26,345 nucleotides of DNA, from positions 1 through 26,345 of the IMG/VR virus record IMGVR_UViG_3300027320_000046; one strand, given 5' to 3'. A model generated the notes under the pieces. That model ran no database searches. It was not told the origin of the DNA and saw only the letters and a program-made list of their open reading frames with translations. The position numbers and the translations under genes are program-made. Shown piece by piece: positions 1-5,666 of the stretch. Position 1 is the first letter of the stretch; each line of letters begins with the position of its first letter. This stretch comes from a virus.

Positions 1-256
1 TCTCAATGAGAACTTCTAACTTGGGAGCGATAACAATCTTCGCTGGTTCGCGAACAGGCATAGGGGTAACGTTACCTGCCATCAGCGGCGAAAGGTCGTA
101 CGTACCACGCTTAATCATACGTTCCTTGGTGAAAATCCACCCAGGATATTTCATGCCGAGATTTTCGGCGGCAGCGACAACGTCGCGTTTACGAAAAACA
201 CCACGGTTGGTGTTATTGGCGGAAAGGAACTCAACCAAAGCATCACGATTCATCAT
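1..256 (-). CDS. N-terminal fragment, possibly a CobS/MoxR-type ATPase
   Basis: This is the first 85 codons of a leftward gene that runs off the window. It starts MMNRDALVEF and continues through RKRDVVAAAENLGMKYPGW and KRGTYDLSPLM. A ribosome site GAAGGTG lies 6 bases before the ATG at 256, and promoter 290-318 sits just upstream. The visible part looks like a small helical, winged-helix-like leader. No Walker motif is reached, so the ATPase assignment is inference. It rests on position: it lies downstream of the CobT-like VWA gene, and CobS-type AAA+ ATPases and CobT/VWA proteins are partners and common in T4-like marine phages. A DNA-binding or unrelated protein is possible. The reading frame and start are secure; the function is not. 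Confidence 0.55.
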   Translation of the reverse strand, partial: MMNRDALVEFLSANNTNRGVFRKRDVVAAAENLGMKYPGWIFTKERMIKRGTYDLSPLMAGNVTPMPVREPAKIVIAPKLEVLIE

Positions 257-289
257 TTTTTTCACCTTCACATCATCAATTTATAATAT

Positions 290-318
290 AATATACCTTA
301 GAACGGTACAGAAGTCAA
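290..318 (-). promoter_or_regulatory. Early sigma70-like promoter P1
   Basis: On the minus strand, TTGACT (318-313) and TATATT (295-290) are separated by exactly 17 bases, with GG directly before the -10. The preceding GGC is shared with the other members of the family. It drives the partial gene starting at 256, leaving a 5' leader of about 27 bases that contains the ribosome site. Confidence 0.8.
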
Positions 319-323
319 GCCTA

Positions 324-521
324 TTATTTAGAAATAATCAACTCACGCGACTCAACCAGTTCATGAGAACCGTCATTACAGAAGTCATAATATTCAACAG
401 TTTCACCACGAAGGAGGATAAACCCAGCACCGTTAGGGTAAACAGCACGAAGGACACCATTTTCATCACGCGACCAGTCAACGAGGACGAGAGTTTCAAG
501 TTCAGAGGGGAAGTCAATCAT
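324..521 (-). CDS. Small conserved-type hypothetical protein (65 aa)
   Basis: The function is not recognised. The 65-residue acidic protein begins MIDFPSELETLVLVDWSRDE and looks like a compact beta-rich domain (LVLVDWSRDENGVLRAVYPN, then GAGFILLRGETVEYYDF). I chose the ATG at 521 because AAAAGGAA lies 9 bases upstream. ATGs at 545 and 554 are in frame, but 545 falls almost on the predicted transcription start of promoter 553-581 and 554 lies inside its -10 box. It ends just before promoter P1. It is one of several short early genes that have their own promoter, a pattern typical of phage host-takeover or accessory genes; that role is inference only. Confidence 0.72.
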   Translation of the reverse strand: MIDFPSELETLVLVDWSRDENGVLRAVYPNGAGFILLRGETVEYYDFCNDGSHELVESRELIISK

Positions 522-552
522 AATAATATTTTCCTTTTCAATCATTATATAC

Positions 553-581
553 ACTATACCCTAAAACTTGATAAAAGTCAA
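553..581 (-). promoter_or_regulatory. Early sigma70-like promoter P2
   Basis: TTGACT (581-576), a 17-base spacer and TATAGT (558-553) on the minus strand, with GGG before the -10. The TGA inside the -35 box is the stop codon of the upstream 68-aa gene, so gene end and promoter overlap. It drives the 65-aa gene. Confidence 0.85.
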
Positions 582-784
582 GCCCTATTTTTACGATATA
601 CGTAAATAATAAAAAGAATCAACCACAGTGGCCACAGCGAGAGTGCGAGCAAAAACACGACACCAAAGACATAAAATGTGATGACTAAAACCACCAACAA
701 ACCAATTAATTCCAGCACAGATTTTCCTTCTAACCATTGCACCCTAGACTTGAACCATTCCAACATAGACTTTCCTTCAAACAT
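578..784 (-). CDS. Small membrane protein (68 aa, or 62 aa from an inner start)
   Basis: The protein has a short amphipathic N-terminus followed by one long or two closely spaced hydrophobic segments (from about residue 25 to 63: LELIGLLVVLVITFYVFGVV, then FLLALSLWPLWLILFIIYVY) and a basic end, YRKNRA. This is typical of an inner-membrane protein with a short cytoplasmic tail. The ATG at 784 overlaps the stop of the VWA gene as TAATG, so translation is probably coupled. A second in-frame ATG at 766 has a good site of its own (AAGGAA, 6 bases upstream). A 16-residue tandem duplication covers EGKSMLE and EGKSVLE. Co-transcription with the VWA gene suggests a linked role, perhaps at the membrane, but no known family is recognised. 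Confidence 0.72.
   Translation of the reverse strand: MFEGKSMLEWFKSRVQWLEGKSVLELIGLLVVLVITFYVFGVVFLLALSLWPLWLILFIIYVYRKNRA
707..778 (-). repeat. Short tandem duplication inside the 68-aa gene
   Basis: Two 24-base copies (778-755 and 730-707) start 48 bases apart and agree at 19 of 24 positions. Each contains GAAGGAAA followed 4 bases later by ATG or GTG. Both therefore look like a ribosome site plus start codon, and both encode EGKS(M/V)LE. Confidence 0.7.
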
Positions 785-3051
785 TAGGCGACTGCCCGAA
801 TCATTTTGGTCAGCAGAACACGACTCGCTTGCTTTCCGTTCTGCATTTTCTTGAATGCCTGGAAAATTTGCTTCGTATTCTCACTATCAACCGTCAGAGT
901 GTCAGCACCGATCTGAAGGTTTTTACCACCAGGAACGAGGAAGCGATTGTGGAAACCACCGTGATTTTCGAGAGCGAAAACACGATCCTTAATCCACTCT
1001 GACCGCCACTTCTGGTCGAAATTGAAGTCATCATTGAACATATTGCGAGCAGTATGCCGCTCACTGTATCCCAGAATGAAGAAGTTGATCACTCGTGAAC
1101 CAGTAACCTTACCGTAGAGTTCGAGCAGCGCAGACGAGAAAGCAGTACGACCACGTGTATTGGTGTCATATTTTACCGTAACCGACTTACGAGTCTTAGA
1201 ATCTTCAACAGTCAGATTACTGTGACCATAATAACTTTTCGAATTCGTATTGAAGTTATTGTCACCATCACCATCAGTTAGGAACACAGTTGACAGAACT
1301 TCTAGACGATGCTTAGAACGAAACTGGTCAGCAATCGAACGAGCAACAATGATCGATTCCTCAAGAGGAGTAGAACCCAGACCGAAGTGGTCAGGATACT
1401 TATAGTGCCGTTGTTTGCCATATGAACGGCGATTATCATATGCCTTACCAAGATGCAGCAACTTTTTCACAGCGTTGTTAAATTGTGCACTCGAGCAACT
1501 ACTGTCGAGGAACTGATACAGGAAGAAATTATAATCAGCAATCTGAAGATCGTTCAGACCAGCACCAGTGGTAGGATTTTCATAACCACGATCATGCTTC
1601 GGGAATGCAGTGCGAGCAAATTGATTATTAATGAAACCGTAAACTTCAAAAGGAATGCGAACCTTACGAGCAAACATTGCCAGCGTAACCAACTGCTCAA
1701 TCGTACCCTTCATGTTCATGTCCATAGAACCAGACATGTCGAGGAACATAAGCATACCATGATTTTTACCGTTCGGCATAATCGTATTACGAGCGAACAG
1801 GTCTTCGCTAATCTTATGCGCCCACAGACGATCAGCGTCGAGGCGACCAGTCTTAGCGACAGTCGCACGAGCAAACTCAGATGCCTTACGACGCATTTCG
1901 AATTCTTGAACCATTAGGTTGATATATTTTTGATTGTTCGCACGAAATTCGTTGTAAATTTGAGTCGCATCTGATTCCGAGTCGATAACATCATACCCCT
2001 GACGAACCGTGATTTTGATACTATCAATTACCGTGTTCATCGGAATGATATAGTCAGAGGGTTTCAGTATGTTTAGGTTACCATAGACATACGGCAGAGA
2101 CTCACTGTCGACCAGTTCGTTTTCACGATCACGGAAGTGTTCGTCAGTTTCAGCGACAGGATTTTCGTCGTAATATGGTTCTTCTTGGAAACCGTTAGAA
2201 CCGTCTGGGTCACGCGAGTCAGACTCTGAGTCAGTATCGGTATCCCATTCAGAGACATCAGGATCAAAGCGATCATCGTCACTATTATCGTCAGACTTTT
2301 CTGACATATCAGCAGACTGACCATCACCTTCCTGCTTTTCATCAGACTCATCGGAATCACCGTCAGATTTCTCATCAGACTGTTCGTCAGAAGTCTCGGA
2401 AGGGATAGAAGAAGGTTCCATATCAGAGTCATCTTTCATCATTGCACCGAGTTGGTCCATGATATCATCGAAAGCAGTTTCTTCAGGAGTCTGTTCGGTT
2501 TTGGCAAGACCATAGAGTTCGGTCGCAAGTTCCGAGACATCGTCCCAAGTTTCCAGAACATCGATACGACGCAGGACTGCTTTCTCGTCTTCCGAGAACT
2601 GAATGTTCAGGAAAGCACCAACTTTATAATAGAGATTGATACGGTCGATAAAGCGGAGGGTGTTAAGGTCACGACCTTCAACGCCGAAGAAGTTGCGCTC
2701 AAACAATTCCTTGTAACCAGCGAAGAAGTTCTTGCGGATACCAGGATACTTGTCCTTAACCTTGCGCTCGATACGAGCATCTTCAAGGATGTTTAGGAAC
2801 GACTTGATGCCGTTGCCACCGTCGGTGATAGCATCATGCCAACCCTCGGCAGGAGTATAGAGAGCATGACCGATTTCGTGACCGATAAGCAGGTCATACA
2901 GGTCAGCAGACATTTCCTTCCAGATAGGAAGGATGAGTGAGCGATTCTTAAGATCGAAGGCAGCGGTCGGAACCTTGCGATGCTCAATATGGATATTCTC
3001 AGAAGCTAGAAGCTTGGCGAGAATGGATTTTTCAGAATTAGAAACGGACAT
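784..3051 (-). CDS. HExxH metallopeptidase-like protein with CobT-like VWA domain
   Basis: The protein has 755 residues from the ATG at 3051 (GAGG 7 bases upstream); a GTG one codon earlier is less likely. N-terminal domain: LLIGHEIGHALYTP near residue 58 is an HExxH zinc site, and LEDARIERK near 90-98 could supply the third, glutamate, ligand. Residues about 205-300 are a very acidic, Asp/Ser-rich linker like the middle of CobT. The C-terminal third is a von Willebrand A domain with an intact MIDAS motif (FLDMSGSMD) and a later FLTDGDGD. CobT pairs with the AAA+ protein CobS, and VWA proteins generally pair with MoxR-type ATPases. A CobS-like gene may be the partial gene at the left edge. 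Real cobalt insertion is unlikely here: no other cobalamin gene is seen and the peptidase motif is not part of CobT. A chaperone or protein-remodelling role, perhaps proteolytic, is inference. Confidence 0.9.
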   Translation of the reverse strand: MSVSNSEKSILAKLLASENIHIEHRKVPTAAFDLKNRSLILPIWKEMSADLYDLLIGHEIGHALYTPAEGWHDAITDGGNGIKSFLNILEDARIERKVKDKYPGIRKNFFAGYKELFERNFFGVEGRDLNTLRFIDRINLYYKVGAFLNIQFSEDEKAVLRRIDVLETWDDVSELATELYGLAKTEQTPEETAFDDIMDQLGAMMKDDSDMEPSSIPSETSDEQSDEKSDGDSDESDEKQEGDGQSADMSEKSDDNSDDDRFDPDVSEWDTDTDSESDSRDPDGSNGFQEEPYYDENPVAETDEHFRDRENELVDSESLPYVYGNLNILKPSDYIIPMNTVIDSIKITVRQGYDVIDSESDATQIYNEFRANNQKYINLMVQEFEMRRKASEFARATVAKTGRLDADRLWAHKISEDLFARNTIMPNGKNHGMLMFLDMSGSMDMNMKGTIEQLVTLAMFARKVRIPFEVYGFINNQFARTAFPKHDRGYENPTTGAGLNDLQIADYNFFLYQFLDSSCSSAQFNNAVKKLLHLGKAYDNRRSYGKQRHYKYPDHFGLGSTPLEESIIVARSIADQFRSKHRLEVLSTVFLTDGDGDNNFNTNSKSYYGHSNLTVEDSKTRKSVTVKYDTNTRGRTAFSSALLELYGKVTGSRVINFFILGYSERHTARNMFNDDFNFDQKWRSEWIKDRVFALENHGGFHNRFLVPGGKNLQIGADTLTVDSENTKQIFQAFKKMQNGKQASRVLLTKMIRAVA

Positions 3052-3080
3052 CACAAAACCTCATCATCAACTTATATTCC

Positions 3081-3109
3081 ATTCTACCCCGAAACGTGGT
3101 AAAAGTCAA
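3081..3109 (-). promoter_or_regulatory. Early sigma70-like promoter P3
   Basis: TTGACT (3109-3104), a 17-base spacer and TAGAAT (3086-3081) on the minus strand, with GGGG before the -10 and GGGC before the -35. It drives the VWA/peptidase gene starting at 3051. Confidence 0.83.
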
Positions 3110-3133
3110 GCCCTAATTTAAGATTTTTGAAAA

Positions 3134-3502
3134 TTAATAGCAGGTCGTAACCTTAGCATATTGCACGATGCGACCGTAGGAATCATACAGAGGTTGAAAT
3201 TCCTTATAGCAGGTGCGTTCTTGTTGGCGACGATTGTGATAATTATATTCACGATCATAGACTTGACGGTCATCCCAACGGTCATCTTCTACACGTTCGT
3301 CAGTTCGCTTGCTGCTTACTGCGGCACCAAGGATAAATGCCCCGACACCGAGAGCAATTGCCTCACCAGTACTAATACGCGAACGATGTTGACTCTGTTC
3401 TGAGCGATTTCCGTCACGATTATCGCGATGTCTTGCCTCGGCAGCGACGGGAACAAAAGCAACACTCAGAGCAATCAAACTTACAACAACAGACTTAATC
3501 AT
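3134..3502 (-). CDS. Secreted or periplasmic small protein with glycine-rich segment (122 aa)
   Basis: The N-terminus MIKSVVVSLIALSVAFVPVA is a classic signal peptide with probable cleavage after AEA (about residue 23). A polar, basic stretch (RHRDNRDGNRSEQSQHRSR) follows, then a glycine/alanine segment, GEAIALGVGAFILGAAVSS (about residues 46-64), resembling a glycine-zipper or single membrane span. After that comes a charged region and a C-terminal part with two cysteines (RTCYKEFQPLYDSYGR ... TTCY) that could form a disulphide. AAGGAG lies 7 bases before the ATG, and it has its own early promoter. The layout resembles small envelope proteins of proteobacteria, so it may be host-derived. A phage product sent to the envelope early could alter the surface or block superinfection; that is inference. 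Confidence 0.78.
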   Translation of the reverse strand: MIKSVVVSLIALSVAFVPVAAEARHRDNRDGNRSEQSQHRSRISTGEAIALGVGAFILGAAVSSKRTDERVEDDRWDDRQVYDREYNYHNRRQQERTCYKEFQPLYDSYGRIVQYAKVTTCY

Positions 3503-3523
3503 TTTTCGTCTCCTTATTATTCC

Positions 3524-3552
3524 ATTCTACCCTAGAACTCGACAAAAGTCAA
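3524..3552 (-). promoter_or_regulatory. Early sigma70-like promoter P4
   Basis: TTGACT (3552-3547), a 17-base spacer and TAGAAT (3529-3524) on the minus strand, with GGG before the -10. It drives the secreted 122-aa protein, and a strong AAGGAG follows in the leader. Confidence 0.85.
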
Positions 3553-3556
3553 GCCC

Positions 3557-4171
3557 TTAATTACGATATCTTGTCATCGTTCCATCATGATGGGCAAGGT
3601 ATGCTTCAAAATCAACATCTGGATATTCAGTCTTTAAACCTAGCAGCATATCTAGGTTTGAGATAGCATCATCGAACAGGCGAACACGACCGTATTTACC
3701 AGAGTCGAGATACTGTTTAATGAAGATTTTCTTACCCGCAGCAGAATTGGGAGCATCTAGATTACCAGCACGGTGAACGTGCACGTCATCAATGTCAATT
3801 CCCTGTTGACGGAAAGTGTCTAGGAAAGTGTCACGATCATCGAAGTCCGAGCGAGCAGTGATAATTATCATTTTGCTACCAGCACGATTCTTAATGTTTT
3901 TGTGGATTGCCTTTGCCTTCGCGATTGCTCGAGCGATAGGTTCAGAGGTGTCGCGGAAATGCTTCGCGTCTTTAAATTCAACGAAGTCGTAGGACTCTCC
4001 AGGTTTCCGAGTGTATGTATTATACTCAGTGTTGGAGAGTTTCTTTACCAGTTTGCCGTCTTTGACGACATGGATCTGTGCTTTAGTGTTAAAGAGGGTC
4101 TCGTCAATATCCCAAATGGTTAGACCAGCACCCTCCTTAGACTCAGCAATATAATCTTTAAACTTTATCAT
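3557..4171 (-). CDS. HAD-family phosphatase with capsid-targeting-like N-terminus (204 aa)
   Basis: This is a HAD-superfamily hydrolase. Motif I is IWDIDETLF (about residues 19-27; the two aspartates are nucleophile and acid/base), motif II is IIITARSD (about 100-107), and motif IV is RLFDDAISNL (acidic pair binding Mg). It probably removes phosphate from a nucleotide or other small molecule; the substrate cannot be read from the sequence. The first residues, MIKFKDYIAES, closely resemble the T4 internal-protein capsid-targeting sequence, and IAE followed by S fits the gp21 cleavage rule (I/L-x-E). The predicted transcription start falls at or beside the ATG, leaving essentially no leader and no ribosome site. 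No other ATG precedes motif I, so this start is kept. Confidence 0.88.
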   Translation of the reverse strand: MIKFKDYIAESKEGAGLTIWDIDETLFNTKAQIHVVKDGKLVKKLSNTEYNTYTRKPGESYDFVEFKDAKHFRDTSEPIARAIAKAKAIHKNIKNRAGSKMIIITARSDFDDRDTFLDTFRQQGIDIDDVHVHRAGNLDAPNSAAGKKIFIKQYLDSGKYGRVRLFDDAISNLDMLLGLKTEYPDVDFEAYLAHHDGTMTRYRN

Positions 4172-4177
4172 ACAAAC

Positions 4178-4206
4178 AGTATACCCGATTTTTCTAGAAA
4201 AGTCAA
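4178..4206 (-). promoter_or_regulatory. Early sigma70-like promoter P5, abutting the start codon
   Basis: TTGACT (4206-4201), a 17-base spacer and TATACT (4183-4178) on the minus strand, with GGG before the -10. Only six bases separate the -10 from the ATG at 4171, so +1 should fall on or next to the A of ATG. Confidence 0.82.
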
Positions 4207-4212
4207 GCCTAT

Positions 4213-4818
4213 TTATTCGATTGGAAGTTTCTTTCTTGGTTTTTTCTTAGCAGATTCTTCTTGTTCGAGTTTCTCCTGCGTTTTAACTCGGTGTTCAAGT
4301 CGTTTAGCAACTTCCTCTGCATCCAACCAGATATCCTTGTTGTCGAGCATCGACTTAATCTCTGCGTCGGTTAAGAAATCCTTATAGAAAGAATTGAAAA
4401 GTTTCTCAGACCATACACGGAAGTGGGTAATTTGGTCATACATCTCACCACCCTTACCGATTGTTCCGCTTGAGTAGTTGTGGAACATAAACATTGTGTG
4501 GTCAGAAAGTTCGTATCGATCAGCACTCAGGAAAACCAGAGTAGCAGCACTCATACAAATTCCTTCGACTGAGCAGATAATCGTAGCAGAGGATTCTTGA
4601 ATCGCTCGAACCAACTGCAACGTGGAGAACAAATCTCCACCCTCACTGTTAATGCGGATGTAAACGATATCGGTTTCACCAACTGATCGAAGAATTTGAA
4701 ACCATTCAATGTATTCTTCTGCCTCTTTAATCTCACCACATAGGTAAAAATTAAAAATCTTTGCAGCAGGTTCAACAAAAAACTTTTGTTTAGTGGCAAA
4801 AGTTTCAGAGTCGTTCAT
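4213..4818 (-). CDS. clpP: ClpP-like serine protease (201 aa)
   Basis: The fold is that of the Clp protease proteolytic subunit. NSEGGD (about residues 57-62) matches the oxyanion region, GICMSAATLV carries the catalytic Ser (about 90), MFMFHNYSSG carries the catalytic His (about 113), and the acidic residue is probably Asp in LDNKDIWLDAEEV (about 162). Length is near the usual 190-200. The last 25 residues are Lys/Glu-rich (KKKPRKKLPIE), unlike typical ClpP. I prefer the ATG at 4818, 14 bases inside the upstream gene; upstream extension to 4902 is possible but overlaps more. It is the last gene of the gp47/gp46/def operon. Whether it works with host ClpX/ClpA or as a separate phage protease is unknown. 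It is distinct from prohead protease gp21, also present. Confidence 0.88.
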   Translation of the reverse strand: MNDSETFATKQKFFVEPAAKIFNFYLCGEIKEAEEYIEWFQILRSVGETDIVYIRINSEGGDLFSTLQLVRAIQESSATIICSVEGICMSAATLVFLSADRYELSDHTMFMFHNYSSGTIGKGGEMYDQITHFRVWSEKLFNSFYKDFLTDAEIKSMLDNKDIWLDAEEVAKRLEHRVKTQEKLEQEESAKKKPRKKLPIE

Positions 4819-5170
4819 AAAATCTCGTGATCGCTGTGATCTTGTCAATTTGTGCGTCAATTGTTTTGGTCCTTGTTTCTCCTGGCCAATGTATATAATC
4901 ACGCTCAGGATTTTTCTTTAAATTATAAAGTAGAGGCAAGATCATATCCTCGACTTCTCTCAACTTTGATGAAACTTCTTGTTGTAGTAATGCCTTGTGC
5001 TCAGCGACGATACCAGTTGCATCTGTTCCAAGAATTCTGGCAGAGAGTTCAGAGAGTTTCGCCATAATCTCATCTTGGGCACCAGTGTCGATTTGTTGTG
5101 CTGGTTGTTGGATAATTGTTTCGGTTGGATCCTCAAACGTGAACCCAAAATCATACGTTTTGTCTGACAT
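4805..5170 (-). CDS. Conserved-type hypothetical protein (121 aa)
   Basis: Not assigned to a family with a known role. The N-terminal 35 residues are acidic and probably disordered (MSDKTYDFGFTFEDPTETII, then Gln-rich). The remainder is mostly helical with coiled-coil character (EIMAKLSELSARILG ... LLQQEVSSKLREVEDMILPL). It ends with a distinctive LLYNLKKNPERDYIHWPG motif and a final helix. It overlaps the deformylase stop by 20 bases and the ClpP start by 14, so it is translated as part of the gp47-gp46-def-clpP operon. A small helical adaptor or structural protein is plausible, without direct evidence. Confidence 0.75.
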   Translation of the reverse strand: MSDKTYDFGFTFEDPTETIIQQPAQQIDTGAQDEIMAKLSELSARILGTDATGIVAEHKALLQQEVSSKLREVEDMILPLLYNLKKNPERDYIHWPGETRTKTIDAQIDKITAITRFYERL

Positions 5171-5666
5171 TTTTTTGAATATACCTCTTTGCTCGTTTCT
5201 CTAGTGATTTGATTGCCATGTCGCGCTTTAGTTTTGATGCTCTATCCATAAAATTCATACCGATCATATGATCGTATTCATGGAGAGCGATTCTTGCCTC
5301 TAGTCCAGCAAGTTGCTCAACGACATATTCACCTTCGACATTACGATATGAAACAGTAACTTCCTCTGGTCGACGAATGTTCAACCAAATACCAGGAAGA
5401 CTCAGACAACCTTCAGTCGCAGTATTCTTCTTATCAGAAAGAGCAACAACTGTTGGGTTAAAGATGTTCTTTCTGTTTGTTTCGTCGGTTCCCATAACGA
5501 AAACCTTTGCGTCGATACCAACTTGGTTAGCAGATAGACCAAGTCCCTTCAGTTCTCGACACTTTTCCCAGAGAGCATCAGCGAGTTCTTGTGCATTCTG
5601 AGTCTCGAAATCAAATTCAGTCGGAGTATCGCGCAGAATCGGATCACTAATTTTCAACAGTTCCAT
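5151..5666 (-). CDS. def: Peptide deformylase
   Basis: It removes the formyl group from N-terminal Met of new proteins. All three family motifs are intact: GLGLSANQVG (residues 41-50), EGCLSLPG (85-92, with the metal-binding Cys 87) and HEYDH (129-133, two metal His and catalytic Glu). At 171 residues it is the length of bacterial enzymes, slightly longer than the minimal phage forms; the C-terminal helix (KRDMAIKSLEKRAKRYIQKN) is retained. The ATG at 5666 overlaps the gp46 stop as TAATG. Phage deformylases are well known in marine T4-like viruses, where they support synthesis of short-lived membrane proteins. Here no photosystem gene accompanies it, so a general role in late translation is more likely. 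Confidence 0.96.
   Translation of the reverse strand: MELLKISDPILRDTPTEFDFETQNAQELADALWEKCRELKGLGLSANQVGIDAKVFVMGTDETNRKNIFNPTVVALSDKKNTATEGCLSLPGIWLNIRRPEEVTVSYRNVEGEYVVEQLAGLEARIALHEYDHMIGMNFMDRASKLKRDMAIKSLEKRAKRYIQKNVRQNV

Noticed and set aside
6-605. Plus-strand 199-codon open frame at the left edge
   Set aside because: It lies opposite three minus-strand genes with proper ribosome sites and promoters, spans their promoters, and has no ribosome site or protein-like composition.
1453-1917. Plus-strand 154-codon frame inside the VWA gene
   Set aside because: It is the shadow of the VWA domain coding strand; no promoter or ribosome site precedes it.
784-3051. Calling the VWA gene a true cobalamin cobaltochelatase subunit
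   Set aside because: Only the acidic linker and VWA part resemble CobT; the HExxH domain is extra and no other cobalamin gene is seen.
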